Positions 1 through 8,527 of a stretch of DNA of 64,000 nt are shown one piece after another. The DNA lies in assembly GCA_000437855.1 (NCBI GenBank), contig FR902206.1:7139-71138 (forward strand), written 5' to 3'. The notes under the pieces are model-generated. The model searched no databases. It was given only the letters and a program-made list of their open reading frames with translations, and had not been told where the DNA came from. Positions within the stretch are counted from its first letter, which is position 1; each line of letters opens with the position of its first letter. A program made the position numbers and the translations under genes. The DNA is from Clostridium sp. CAG:567. GTDB taxonomy: Bacteria > Bacillota > Clostridia > TANB77 > CAG-508.

Positions 1-227
1 GATTCGTACCATAAACATGAATTTGGTTCTTTTAAATCAGGACAATATACATCCAAAAGTTCAAATTCTCTATTATTAATTAATACACTTATTGATTCAT
101 CTTCTAACTTAAAGCTAGGGTCATTTGTAATTGTTTTTAAACACTCTATTAATGATATATGCTCTCCAACTCTTGGGTAATCTGCTTTGGCAAAATTTTT
201 TATTTTTTCTTTTAGTTCTTCATTCAT
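1..227 (-). CDS. hypothetical protein, 3' end outside window
   Basis: The N-terminal 75 codons of a minus-strand gene whose end lies off the left edge. The start is ATG at 227, preceded by GAGGAAATAAT on the minus strand, a fair ribosome site. The visible protein is acidic, begins MNEELKEKIK and contains a stretch about a group of named items (…EHISLIECLKTI…). I see no recognisable domain in this fragment. It is the last gene of a minus-strand run with the zinc-ribbon protein directly upstream (17-bp gap), so the two are probably co-transcribed. Function unknown. Confidence 0.6.
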   Translation of the reverse strand, partial: MNEELKEKIKNFAKADYPRVGEHISLIECLKTITNDPSFKLEDESISVLINNREFELLDVYCPDLKEPNSCLWYE

Positions 228-243
228 ATTATTTCCTCGCTTT

Positions 244-432
244 CTAAACTATGGCTTCACTAATTATATTACCGCAATCTTTACACATTATATCTGGATC
301 TTGCTCATCTGCACTTTCATTTAATAATGTTCCTGTTAAATGTATACCTCCACATATTGGGCATACTGCTAATTTATATCCGATAGGAAGTGGTACACAT
401 CTACTAAATTTTATAGAATTATGTTTTTTCAT
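244..432 (-). CDS. small zinc-ribbon-like protein
   Basis: A 62-residue protein with two Cys pairs, CPICGG near residue 24 and CKDCGN near residue 50, spaced as in small zinc ribbons. No membrane segment. The start is well placed: GAGGAGGT lies just upstream of the ATG at 432. It is followed closely by the partial gene at the left edge and likely forms an operon with it. Zinc binding is inferred from the Cys spacing; no specific function can be assigned. Confidence 0.6.
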   Translation of the reverse strand: MKKHNSIKFSRCVPLPIGYKLAVCPICGGIHLTGTLLNESADEQDPDIMCKDCGNIISEAIV

Positions 433-539
433 TTTTTTACCTCCTCGATTTATCTTAATTATATTATAAACTGATTCAAATGTTATGTAAAATACAAAAA
501 AATTATAGAGTTATAACTTTTGGTTATAACTCTATTTTC

Positions 540-1430
540 TTATTTATTTTCTCTTATAAATTTTACTAATTGATTTAATTCTTTAAACTTATTTTTCTTA
601 TTTATATATACACCATATTCTATCGGTGGAATTTTAAATTCTGTTGTCAACTCTGATATTTCTTTATTATTCAATTCCTTTTCTATATATTGTTTACTTA
701 TAAGCCCAACAACCTCATTATTTTCTTCTATTATATCTAACATAGCATTATATGTAATATGCTTTGCATTTACTAATTTATCTTCTTCTATTTGTAATGC
801 GTTAATAAAATTATTGGTTGTTACAGACCCCTTTCTAGGCAAACATATTTGCATATCTATTATATCTTCAATTCTAATTTTCTTTCCTAATAATTTTGAA
901 TTATTATTAACTACTAAAATATCTTGAATTTCTCCAATATTTATAAATTCTATTTTATTATGATTATAGTTATCTGTTTTTTTTGAAATAATAATATCAA
1001 GTTTTTCATTTTCTAGTTTGCTTATCATATCAGATAAATCTGGAGCTAGCATATTTATTAAATCTGTATCAGATATATTAATTGTAATATTCTCATTAAT
1101 ATTAGAAAATTTAGTTAATATTTTACTAAACATTTTGTACATACTTACATGTACTCCTAAATTTATATTTCTGTTTTTTCCATATTTAATAAAAATACTA
1201 TTTAGCGTTTCTACCGCTTCTTTTGCTTCTTCATATATTTTTTGACCATCAGAAGTTAATTCTATTCCATGATTAGTTCTATTAAATAGTCTTAATTCAA
1301 GAGCATTTTCTAAATTTTTAATGTGTTTTGTAACAGCTGGCTGAGAAATATTTAATTTTTCACTTGCCTTTGTTATATTTTTCTCGTTTGCAACAATTGT
1401 AAATATTCTATATAATTCTAAATCTACCAT
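540..1430 (-). CDS. LysR-family transcriptional regulator
   Basis: A 296-residue protein of normal LysR length. Residues 1-60 form the winged helix-turn-helix (…ASEKLNISQPAVTKHIKNLE…), followed by a linker helix and a periplasmic-binding-protein-like effector domain to the end. It starts 2 bp after the stop of the MBL-fold hydrolase gene on the same strand, so the two are surely one transcript. That is unusual, because LysR genes are more often divergent from their targets; here the regulator may autoregulate the two-gene operon. The effector is unknown. Family assignment is firm, target inferred. Confidence 0.9.
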   Translation of the reverse strand: MVDLELYRIFTIVANEKNITKASEKLNISQPAVTKHIKNLENALELRLFNRTNHGIELTSDGQKIYEEAKEAVETLNSIFIKYGKNRNINLGVHVSMYKMFSKILTKFSNINENITINISDTDLINMLAPDLSDMISKLENEKLDIIISKKTDNYNHNKIEFINIGEIQDILVVNNNSKLLGKKIRIEDIIDMQICLPRKGSVTTNNFINALQIEEDKLVNAKHITYNAMLDIIEENNEVVGLISKQYIEKELNNKEISELTTEFKIPPIEYGVYINKKNKFKELNQLVKFIRENK

Positions 1431-1432
1431 AT

Positions 1433-2254
1433 TTAAATCTCTCTTTCTACTTGTTTTTGGTCTAATAAATATTCCTCTCCTACTCTCATTGTTTTTGCTC
1501 TATATGGCATACGTTTCTCAAATTCCTGACAAACTTCATCTGATGTGCAATGTGCTAAATAAACACCTTGAACATTATTATTTTGCATATATGATATTGT
1601 TTCTAAAGTACTTTCATCCACATTCTTTAAGTGAAAACCTCCTATAACTGCCAGTATATTTCTTTCACCTGTTATTTTTTTTGCAAATTCAACCGTATTG
1701 CATATTCCACTATGTGCACAACCTGATATTACAATTAAACCTTTTGAAGTCTTTATTGCAATCCCTGTGTCATCTATTGCTACATCATCAGTACCATCTT
1801 CTTTTGTCATTGGAAAACTCTTTGTTTCAAAATCAGTTTTTCTTTCTATTTGACCTAAAAAGAAAATATTTTCTGTTATTTTATATGGTTCTGTAGTTTG
1901 TATTAAATCAAACTTTTCTGATAATTCTTCTACCTTTTGATTTAATCCTCCATAATTTCCTGTTCTTTTACTTACTCTATAACAATCGCATCCCGGACAG
2001 CATATTAAAGGAATCTTTTTATCTATATGTTTTAAACCATTTCCATGGTCATAATGTCCATGACTTAATACGATTGTATCTAGATCATCTAAATTTACAC
2101 CTAATTTTTTAGCATTTTTCTTAAATATATCAGTTTGTCCTGCATCTAACAAAATTTTATATCCATCAACTTCAATATATAATGAAAGTCCATGTTCATT
2201 TTCTAATTGTGGATTATTTTTTCTATTATCATTTAAAACAACTATTCTAACCAT
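1433..2254 (-). CDS. MBL-fold metallohydrolase (COG1237 type)
   Basis: 273 residues of the metallo-beta-lactamase fold, in the subgroup often annotated as 7,8-dihydropterin-6-methyl-4-(beta-D-ribofuranosyl)-aminobenzene-5'-phosphate synthase-like. The metal motif HGHYDH is near residue 66. Further likely ligands are the His in SGCAHSG (about 179) and in GGFHLKN (about 206). AGGAGGAATAT precedes the ATG at 2254. It is the first gene of an operon with the LysR regulator. The substrate is not known for most of this subgroup and cannot be read from the sequence. Confidence 0.85.
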   Translation of the reverse strand: MVRIVVLNDNRKNNPQLENEHGLSLYIEVDGYKILLDAGQTDIFKKNAKKLGVNLDDLDTIVLSHGHYDHGNGLKHIDKKIPLICCPGCDCYRVSKRTGNYGGLNQKVEELSEKFDLIQTTEPYKITENIFFLGQIERKTDFETKSFPMTKEDGTDDVAIDDTGIAIKTSKGLIVISGCAHSGICNTVEFAKKITGERNILAVIGGFHLKNVDESTLETISYMQNNNVQGVYLAHCTSDEVCQEFEKRMPYRAKTMRVGEEYLLDQKQVEREI

Positions 2255-2646
2255 ATATTCCTCCTAAAACTTATATTACAATTTTAACATATTTTTCTAT
2301 TTTTGTATATGTTTTAAACCAAAACGCTTTTATTTATAACAGATTTTTCTTAATTATTATGTTATATAATTTAAGTTCTTTTGTCCATTTAAATAGATGA
2401 ATTTTTCAATTTAGACTTCAAATTTGCCTTCTAGATTACTTTAATAAGTGAGAAAATTATTTTTCACCTTTTATACATTAATAAAAAAATTTTAGGAAAT
2501 TTTCAAATTAGGGTTTATTTTTTCCTTCTAAGTGACTGTACAAGTGAGAGGATATTTTCTCAATTGTTTTTTTACATTAATTATTTCTATTTAATACCCA
2601 CTTTAGAAATGTACATTAACCAAAAATTATGAAAGGAGGAATGCTT
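2255..2646. other. gene-free stretch with hairpins
   Basis: No convincing ORF. Two similar blocks, each starting CCTTCTA and containing AAGTGAGA followed by a hairpin and then TTTTxACATTAAT, occur at about 2427-2485 and 2524-2590. The hairpins are at 2448-2467 and 2541-2566. The second is followed by a T-run (2566-2573) and could be a plus-strand terminator. Their repetition just upstream of an excisionase-like gene suggests protein-binding sites or a decayed element end, but that is a guess. Confidence 0.3.
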
Positions 2647-2850
2647 ATGCAAAGTAGTTTTAAAGCAAAAGAAGATTTACCAGCTGTATTATCTGCAAAA
2701 GATATTAGTAAATATTTAGGAATATCAAAAGCTAATTCATATCAACTTATGGATAGCAAAGGATTTCCTATATTGAGAATTGGTAAAAGAAAACTTGTAC
2801 CCAAAGATAAATTTTTGATTTGGATTAACAACAATTTAAATTTTAATTAA
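2647..2850 (+). CDS. excisionase-like helix-turn-helix protein
   Basis: A 67-residue DNA-binding protein of the MerR/excisionase type: a helix-turn-helix (…LSAKDISKYLGISKANSYQLMDSKGFP…) followed by a wing (ILRIGKRKLVPKDKFLIWI). I chose ATG 2647 because GGAGG at 2635-2639 sits at ideal spacing; two earlier in-frame ATGs (2629, 2641) are before or too near it. Proteins of this kind act as excisionases or small regulators in ICEs and prophages. It stands alone between a repeat-bearing gap and an IS element, so it is probably a leftover of an integrated element. Confidence 0.75.
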   Translation: MQSSFKAKEDLPAVLSAKDISKYLGISKANSYQLMDSKGFPILRIGKRKLVPKDKFLIWINNNLNFN

Positions 2851-2873
2851 CGTCATTTCTTCTTTTGTTTTTC

Positions 2874-2910
2874 GAATATATAGAAAAATTTGTGTAAAGT
2901 TTAAAAATAC
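2874..2910 (+). repeat. left terminal inverted repeat of the IS256-type element
   Basis: Matches the reverse complement of 4325-4361 at most positions, with the shared block TTTGTGTAAA. Mismatches are scattered near the outer end. The transposase gene begins 45 bp further in, with AAGGAGG directly before its ATG. Confidence 0.7.
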
Positions 2911-2954
2911 ACCTTCTTATGATATTATATAAATGTCATAAGGAGGTTTTTTAT

Positions 2955-4180
2955 ATGGCAAAAAGAGAAAAATAAGTGAAGAAAGAAGAAAATTGATTAA
3001 GGAATTCATAAGTAGTAATGAATTAAAGACGGCTGGTGATGTTGAAGATGCATTGAAAAATTTATTCAAAGATACACTTCAAGAAATGTTAAATGCCGAA
3101 TTAACAGAGCATCTAGGTTACGAAAAAAATGAATATACAGATGACAACGAGAATTATAGAAATGGATATTCTAATAAAACCATACATTCATCTCAAGGAG
3201 ATATATAGTTAAATGTTCCAAGAGATAGACAAGGAAGTTTTGATCCAATAGTTGTTGAAAAAGGACAAAAAGATATTTCAAACATTGAAAATAAAATAAT
3301 AATAATGTATGCAAGAGGAATGTCAAATAAGGATATCCATGACCAAATAGAAGAAATATATGGCGTAAAAATAAGTCTAGACATGGTAACAGCCATAACA
3401 GATAAAATAATACCAGAAATACAAGAATGGAAACAAAGACAATTAAATGAGCAATATGCAATAGTATTTGTAGATGCAACATATTTTAGTGTTAAAGAAA
3501 ATGGAGTTGTAGTGAAAAAAGCCGTATATATAGCATTAGGAGTAGCAATGGAAGGAGAAAAAGAAATACTTGGATTTTACATAGGAGATTCAGAAAGTGC
3601 AAAATATTGGATGAGTGTACTTAATGAATTTAAAAATCGAGGATTAAAGGATATTCTAATAATGTGTGCAGATGGCTTAAAGGGATTAAAAGAAGCAATA
3701 GCAGCAGTATATCCAAAGACTGAATTTCAAAGTTGTATAGTACATTTAATTAGAAATACATTGAAATATGTTTCGTACAAAGATAGAAAAGAATTAGCAC
3801 AAGATTTGAAGTTAATATATACAGCATCAAGAGAAGACGAAGCATATAGCAATTTACAGGAGTTAAAAGAAAAATGGTCAAAAAGAAAAGTTTCATTAGA
3901 AAATTGGGAAAATAATTTGGATAATGTACAGCCATTCTTCAAATATAGACCACAAACAAGGAAAATTATGTATACAGCAAATGCAATAGAAAGTTTAAAT
4001 AATTGTTACAAAAGATTAAATAAAGGAAGACGAGTATTTCCAACGGTTCAAGCATTAGAAAAAGGTATGTATTTATCAACTCAAATGATTATTGAAAAAT
4101 GGACTAGTAGATACGCAAATTTGGGTGTAACATTGGCAGAATTAAATATTTATTTTCCAGATAGGGTTATTATTGACTAA
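2955..4180 (+). pseudogene. IS256/Mutator-type transposase, disrupted
   Basis: Read through its lesions, this is a near full-length transposase of about 408 residues with the family's DDE residues: D in IVFVDATYF, D in IMCADGLKG and E in ANAIESLNN. It has two defects. The A-run near 2966-2971 is one base short, so the ATG at 2955 runs into TAA after six codons. A TAG at 3206-3208 replaces the codon after …SSQGDI. Both intact parts are in one frame downstream (2993-3208 and 3209-4180). The reading frame is otherwise well preserved, so inactivation is fairly recent. Confidence 0.85.
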
Positions 4181-4194
4181 TTGAAAAAGGCTAA

Positions 4195-4234
4195 TTTTAA
4201 GCCTGCTAAAATCGAAATTTCAGCAGGCTTAAAA
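4195..4234. terminator. strong hairpin after transposase
   Basis: A 13-bp perfect stem (TTTTAAGCCTGCT with AGCAGGCTTAAAA) with a 14-nt loop, starting 15 bp after the transposase stop. It can terminate on either strand, although the T-runs lie within the stem. It may protect the element from read-through. Confidence 0.5.
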
Positions 4235-4324
4235 ATCATACCTTGACAAATTTAAATTTGTCATTTATATTAATTTTTGTTAAAAACATAAATAAATTTT
4301 TTCATATTTATGTTTTATATCATA

Positions 4325-4361
4325 AGAAGTTTAAAGTTTACACAAACTTTTCGATACTCTC
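4325..4361 (-). repeat. right terminal inverted repeat of the IS256-type element
   Basis: Partner of the left terminal repeat. It contains TTTACACAAA, the complement of the left TTTGTGTAAA block, and ends at the C before ATTTACTA. The next gene (rloB-like) ends 36 bp further on. Confidence 0.7.
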
Positions 4362-4396
4362 ATTTACTATGGTCTCAAAGTTCCCACTTATACTTT

Positions 4397-5035
4397 TTAT
4401 TGTTTTTCTTTATTCCTATTTATTAATTCTTCTACAGCTTTATAAACTCCTGTGTATGGATTACAAGTTTCGCTGTCTAATGCTTGTCCTTCTTTTAATT
4501 GATATTGTTCTAATCTTTTAGCATTTTCAATAGCTTGTCCTGTTAAATCTTTAACAGTTAAATATGTATTATTGATCTTTGAATAATTTGGTATTTTTCT
4601 TGCCAATTCCTCCTTCAAAGCCTTATTTGAAACAAATACTTTTGTAGTAAATCCGAAGTGTAGCAAAAACCATAATTCGAATGTAGGAGTTGAAGTTATT
4701 ATTTCAACCCCATTCTCTGCTGCTAAACTTTTTGCTTCTTCTATTCGTTGTTTCTTATTTTGTCCTACATCCGTATCAAATACCGCATAAACTTTATCAT
4801 TTTCTTCTAATTCAATTTCATTGCTCTTGATAAAATTTATTAAATCTTGCACAATTCCTATAGGGTCTGTGCTATTTCCTTTAGAAAATTTAATAATACA
4901 TTGTCGACTATTGAAATTATTAAAATATATTTTTTCAGTTTTATTTTTTCCTTCACATCCAATTATAACAAATGGATTTCTTTTTCTTTTCTCAGTATTT
5001 CTTCTTCTTTGTTCAAATCTTCTCATTCCTGCCAT
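4397..5035 (-). CDS. rloB: RloB-like TOPRIM-type protein of an RloA/RloB pair
   Basis: 212 residues with RloB-family features: a basic Arg/Lys-rich N-terminus (RRFEQRRRNTEKRKR), then VIIGCEGKNKTEKIYF, VYAVFDTDVG and the TPTFELWFLLHF motif typical of RloB and AbiLii proteins. These regions carry the Glu and Asp residues expected of a TOPRIM-like metal site (E in CEGKNKTE, D-x-D in FDTDV). It overlaps the end of the ATPase gene by 13 bp and its ribosome site (AGGTGAT) lies inside that gene, so the two are translationally coupled. By analogy to AbiL and PARIS-like pairs it is probably the toxic effector, released when the ATPase senses a phage. Family firm, phage role inferred. Confidence 0.85.
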   Translation of the reverse strand: MAGMRRFEQRRRNTEKRKRNPFVIIGCEGKNKTEKIYFNNFNSRQCIIKFSKGNSTDPIGIVQDLINFIKSNEIELEENDKVYAVFDTDVGQNKKQRIEEAKSLAAENGVEIITSTPTFELWFLLHFGFTTKVFVSNKALKEELARKIPNYSKINNTYLTVKDLTGQAIENAKRLEQYQLKEGQALDSETCNPYTGVYKAVEELINRNKEKQ

Positions 5036-6306
5036 AAGCTATCACCTGTGGCTACAAAAGGGATTGCTCCATATCTTCCATTTAAATATCCTTTCTGAAT
5101 ATTTTCTGTTTTTCTTACTGAAAAATCATCTAATGGATATAATTCAGTAGCACCTTTCTTTGGATCTTTTTCTGCAAACCATATCTGATCTCTTCTAAAT
5201 AGATCTAATGATAATAAGTTTGTATCATGTGTATTAAATATTAACTGAGCATTTCCTTTATTTATTTCTGAATTATGGAAAAATTTGATTATCATTTCTA
5301 CTAAACTTGGATGTAAACTTCTTTCTATTTCATCAATTCCAAATATCTTGCCTCTCTCAAATACATTTTTTAACAATGGAGCCATTGCAAATATTATTTT
5401 AGTTCCAGAAGATTCATTTGCTAAATCTAAGTTGTATACTTTTGTTTCCCCGTTTTCACTTGTAATTTCATGAGACATAGTTATACTTTTTATTATGGTT
5501 GTTTTTGGTGTAATTACATGTGGTGGAACATTCATGCTTCTTAATTGCATTATCATATTTGCATCCATTTCAGCTTCTTCTATTTCTATATTATAGTCTT
5601 TAATAACAATATCTGCTTCTTCCAACAATTTTAATGTGAATTTTTTTAGGCTTTCATTTTCATCATCATTATTATAAGCTTCTATTGAAAATGGATTAAG
5701 TTCATTACCTCCTATATAAGTATCAATCATTTCTGCAAACCATAAATATGGTGCTCTTGTTTTATCATAATTCCATGTTGTTGCAGTTGCTAGGAATAAT
5801 TTGTTTTCTAGGTTTTGACTTTTAATTGAATTTAATTTTCCTTCATCAGACTGTAAGAATTTATATTCTTCACCTGTTCTTTCAAATATTCTGGTCGCTT
5901 TTGCTGAAAAATACTGATATAAATACTCTTCATGTATTTTATTTTTATCTGCTTTAAAACCATATACATATTTACTATTATTTGTATAAAAAATAAATTC
6001 AAATTCGCATGGTTCCACTTTTGTTTTATCATCAAATGCAAATGGTTCCATCTGCATTAATTTTTCCCCAGGTTGTCTATTGTTTGATAATCTAACCATC
6101 ATTATTGCAGCAGAAAATGCACTTATCAAATTAGTTTTTCCTGATGCATTTGCTCCATATAAAGCTGTAGTTTTTAATATTCTTTCATTGGTTTCATTGA
6201 GCGTAACTATATTCTCAATATTTTCATCACCAGTTCCTGCTTCCATACTAAAAACCTGTTCTTCTTTAAATGATTTGTAATTTTTAACACTAAATTGAAT
6301 TAACAT
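5023..6306 (-). CDS. rloA: RloA-like AAA ATPase (AAA_21/AAA_15 type)
   Basis: 427 residues of an SMC/ABC-like ATPase. The N-terminal FSVKNYKSF motif is usual for this family, Walker A is GANASGKTN near residue 50, and the C-terminal Walker B-like segment is IFGIDEIERSLHPS, followed by the FNTHDTNLL His-switch. I place the start at ATG 6306, not three codons earlier, because GAGAGGTG lies six bases upstream. It is the first gene of a two-gene operon with rloB and probably forms the sensor or scaffold that restrains RloB. It is flanked by an IS on one side and a nuclease-like gene on the other, a typical defence-island context. Confidence 0.87.
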   Translation of the reverse strand: MLIQFSVKNYKSFKEEQVFSMEAGTGDENIENIVTLNETNERILKTTALYGANASGKTNLISAFSAAIMMVRLSNNRQPGEKLMQMEPFAFDDKTKVEPCEFEFIFYTNNSKYVYGFKADKNKIHEEYLYQYFSAKATRIFERTGEEYKFLQSDEGKLNSIKSQNLENKLFLATATTWNYDKTRAPYLWFAEMIDTYIGGNELNPFSIEAYNNDDENESLKKFTLKLLEEADIVIKDYNIEIEEAEMDANMIMQLRSMNVPPHVITPKTTIIKSITMSHEITSENGETKVYNLDLANESSGTKIIFAMAPLLKNVFERGKIFGIDEIERSLHPSLVEMIIKFFHNSEINKGNAQLIFNTHDTNLLSLDLFRRDQIWFAEKDPKKGATELYPLDDFSVRKTENIQKGYLNGRYGAIPFVATGDSLWQE

Positions 6307-6518
6307 TTCTCTCACCTCTCTTTATATATTATACTCTATTTTTCAAAAAATGCAAGTGATTTCAATATTATTTTTATCTTTTTTGTATTTTTTATGCAAA
6401 TGTTTTAAAAATAATATTGATTTTCTATGTTTTATCTGTTATAATTAGCTTATCATCAAATTTTTAGAATAAAGTCAAATGGAGGAAGGATTTTAATCCT
6501 AGAAAGGCGGTGATATTT

Positions 6519-6665
6519 ATGGCAGGATGTAAAAAGACATCTGCAGGAATTGCTTCTAAAGCTTCAGAAGTTTTAAGAGATGGTAGATCTTCAGCAAGAA
6601 CAAAATCTATTGCTGGTTCTGCACTTTCACAGAGGCAACCAAAACATTCACATAAGAAAAAATAA
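6519..6665 (+). CDS. small Ser/Lys-rich basic protein, 48 aa
   Basis: A short ORF starting MAGCKKTSAGIASK and ending …SHKKK, with the middle SIAGSALSQ. AAGGCGGTGAT lies just upstream of the ATG at 6519 and a hairpin follows the stop, so it looks like a complete small transcription unit. I recall short proteins ending in a similar AGSALSQ-plus-lysine tail in many bacteria, usually unannotated; that is memory, not a search. Function unknown. It lies between the RloAB pair and a PD-(D/E)XK protein. Confidence 0.6.
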   Translation: MAGCKKTSAGIASKASEVLRDGRSSARTKSIAGSALSQRQPKHSHKKK

Positions 6666-6676
6666 TTAAATTGGAA

Positions 6677-6708
6677 GAGCAGACTCATTAATGGTCTGCT
6701 CCATATCA
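6677..6708 (+). terminator. hairpin after the 48-aa gene
   Basis: Stem GAGCAGAC/GTCTGCTC with a 9-nt loop (6677-6701), 11 bp after the stop. The T-run is delayed (TGCTTTTTT at 6711-6719), so it may be weak, but it is the only candidate between this gene and the convergent gene that ends at 6761. Confidence 0.5.
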
Positions 6709-6760
6709 TCTGCTTTTTTGTGTCTACTTTTTGTTGACAACTTCACTCTTTAAGCTCTGT

Positions 6761-7846
6761 CTATTTTACTTGTTTTTTTCTACTACCAATTACCTTATCT
6801 ATTGCCTCATTATTCTCTTCTGCTATTTTATACATTTCTTCAACAATTTTGTTCAAATTTTCAATAATACTTTTTGAATCATTCATTCTATAACTCTCTG
6901 TTTTAAATGTACGATGTTTGATTTCTGGAAATATATTTCTCGTTTTTCCTTCATTATGTATCGCAAAAATTATTTTAACATTATTTCCAATTATTCCATC
7001 TTCGTTCCACAAAATCTCATAATGTATACCACTATACTGTTCATTTGTCCAGCTCTTCTTCCAAATTTGAATACATTTCCATTTGTTATTAGTATATACC
7101 TCAAAATTTTCGCCAAATTTACGTTTAACTATTTCTTCCAGCTTTTCTGCTATTACTTCAGATTGCTTTTTATAATTTGAAATCATTGTATCTATTATTT
7201 TTTGATTATCAATATATACTTCCACATCTTCTGTTATTTCTAATTGTGCCTCATTCATTAAATATCCCTCCACATGTTTAATAAAATCTTCTATAAAGCA
7301 ATAGTTTTCTTGTTCTTTTAAATCATATTTTGTAACGTTTTTCAGTATTTCTACTATTTGGCTATATGTAACATGTGCAAATTTTTCATTTACCATTATA
7401 GTAGGATTATATTTAGGTTTAATACAAATATACTTTATAGGTTTTATATTTCTTTCTAAATCTTTTTCATACTTAACTGATTGAATGTCATTTTCCATAG
7501 AATTTATCTTGTTTTCTATTACTATTACAAAAGTTGAAAATTCAATCTTAATATCTATCCTACTTCTCTCTGAAATAGCCTCTTCCAGTTCTATGTTTTC
7601 AAAATATGTGTTTTCATTTTCTAATAATTCACAAAAATTCTTCTCATCCTCTGGAATTTTAGAAACATTTAGCAATTCTTTTATGATCTTTGTTGTAGTA
7701 TTTTGCGGGTTTAATAGAAATGCTAAACATCTTGAAATTGTTACCTCATCAAACTTTTTATTGATAATACTTAAAAATGTATTTGGCATCTTTTTTATTC
7801 TAATTCTTTTAAGTTTTCTATCTATTTTTTCAAGTTCAGCTTTCAT
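6761..7846 (-). CDS. PD-(D/E)XK nuclease-superfamily protein
   Basis: 361 residues. The N-terminal third reads like the PDDEXK_4 family: E in NIELEEAISERSR, then RIDIKIEF with the active-site Asp, and VIENKINS with the E-x-K pair near residue 107. After this a long, Lys/Glu-rich, mostly helical part of unknown role follows. It is a single gene between the RloAB operon and a GNAT, read toward RloAB. Such proteins are common in defence and prophage regions and are often annotated only as hypothetical. The nuclease fold is well supported by the motif order; target and role are unknown. Confidence 0.7.
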   Translation of the reverse strand: MKAELEKIDRKLKRIRIKKMPNTFLSIINKKFDEVTISRCLAFLLNPQNTTTKIIKELLNVSKIPEDEKNFCELLENENTYFENIELEEAISERSRIDIKIEFSTFVIVIENKINSMENDIQSVKYEKDLERNIKPIKYICIKPKYNPTIMVNEKFAHVTYSQIVEILKNVTKYDLKEQENYCFIEDFIKHVEGYLMNEAQLEITEDVEVYIDNQKIIDTMISNYKKQSEVIAEKLEEIVKRKFGENFEVYTNNKWKCIQIWKKSWTNEQYSGIHYEILWNEDGIIGNNVKIIFAIHNEGKTRNIFPEIKHRTFKTESYRMNDSKSIIENLNKIVEEMYKIAEENNEAIDKVIGSRKKQVK

Positions 7847-7992
7847 CTTTTTCCTTCCTTTTTTATGCTCCTATCTTTTCATCTCATATTCTATCATAAT
7901 TTTCTAGTTTGTTCCACTTATTTTGTTAAAATTTTTATGATATAATATATCAAAATAATTTTTAACAAAATCTTATGCAAGGAGGTAATACA

Positions 7993-8466
7993 GTGAAAAT
8001 AATAGAATATGAAGATAGATATGCTGAAGAAATATCAAAAATTATTATACAAAACCTATTAGAAGTAAACTCAAAAGATTACGGCATTGAATTTGTTCAA
8101 AACTTTTCTAAAGAATTTACACCTGAAAAAATTCGAAAAGTTCTTCCTGAAAGAACAAAAGCCTTTGTAGCTTTAGAAAATCACAAAGTTGTTGGTACAG
8201 CTAGCATTGATAAATCATGGTATAACGATAATGGAGAGTATTGGATACTGGCTGTATTTGTTGACACAGCTCACCACAAGCAAGGTATAGGTAAAATGTT
8301 AATTAATGAAATTGAAAAATTTGCTTTAACCATTCCTGCAAAAAAACTGGTAATTCCCGCCTCTATTACTGGATGTGAGTTTTATCACAAACTAGGATAT
8401 GAGTATGCTAATAACAAAAAGGAATTAAATGAAGAACAAATGTATATAATGGAAAAATATTTATAG
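7993..8466 (+). CDS. GNAT-family N-acetyltransferase
   Basis: 157 residues from a GTG start at 7993, chosen because AAGGAGGTAATACA leads straight into it. The GNAT fold shows in the order: beta strand MKIIEYEDRY, the central WILAVFVDTAHHKQGIGKMLINEI (motif A, with the Q-x-x-G-x-G/A acetyl-CoA loop as HKQGIGK), and the C-terminal CEFYHKLGYEY (motif B). The acceptor is unknown. It is monocistronic, with a promoter-like ATGATATAATAT upstream and a strong terminator after. Confidence 0.88.
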   Translation: MKIIEYEDRYAEEISKIIIQNLLEVNSKDYGIEFVQNFSKEFTPEKIRKVLPERTKAFVALENHKVVGTASIDKSWYNDNGEYWILAVFVDTAHHKQGIGKMLINEIEKFALTIPAKKLVIPASITGCEFYHKLGYEYANNKKELNEEQMYIMEKYL

Positions 8467-8471
8467 CAGAT

Positions 8472-8507
8472 AAAAAGTAGATGAATTAATATTCTCATCT
8501 ACTTTTT
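8472..8507. terminator. bidirectional terminator between GNAT and ABC-F remnant
   Basis: A perfect 13-bp stem (AAAAAGTAGATGA with TCATCTACTTTTT) with a 10-nt loop and T-runs on both strands. It serves the GNAT gene on the plus strand and the ABC-F remnant on the minus strand. Confidence 0.9.
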
Positions 8508-8527
8508 ATTATAAATTTAATATTCTA

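Larger units (their letters stand above)
2874..4361 (+). mobile_element. IS256-family insertion sequence, inactive
   Basis: About 1.49 kb bounded by imperfect terminal inverted repeats. The left end (2874-2930) and the reverse complement of the right end (4305-4361) share GA…TAT.GAAAA.TTTGTGTAAA and then TTTAAA and CTTCTTATGATAT. It carries one Mutator-type transposase, broken in two places. A 13-bp-stem palindrome (4195-4234) and a perfect 20-bp palindrome (4244-4263) lie between the transposase stop and the right end. I see no matching 8-bp target duplication at the ends, consistent with age or later rearrangement. Confidence 0.75.

Noticed and set aside
4244..4263. Perfect 20-bp palindrome as a separate regulatory site
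   Set aside because: It lies inside the IS256-type element, between the transposase and its terminal repeat, so it is probably part of the element.
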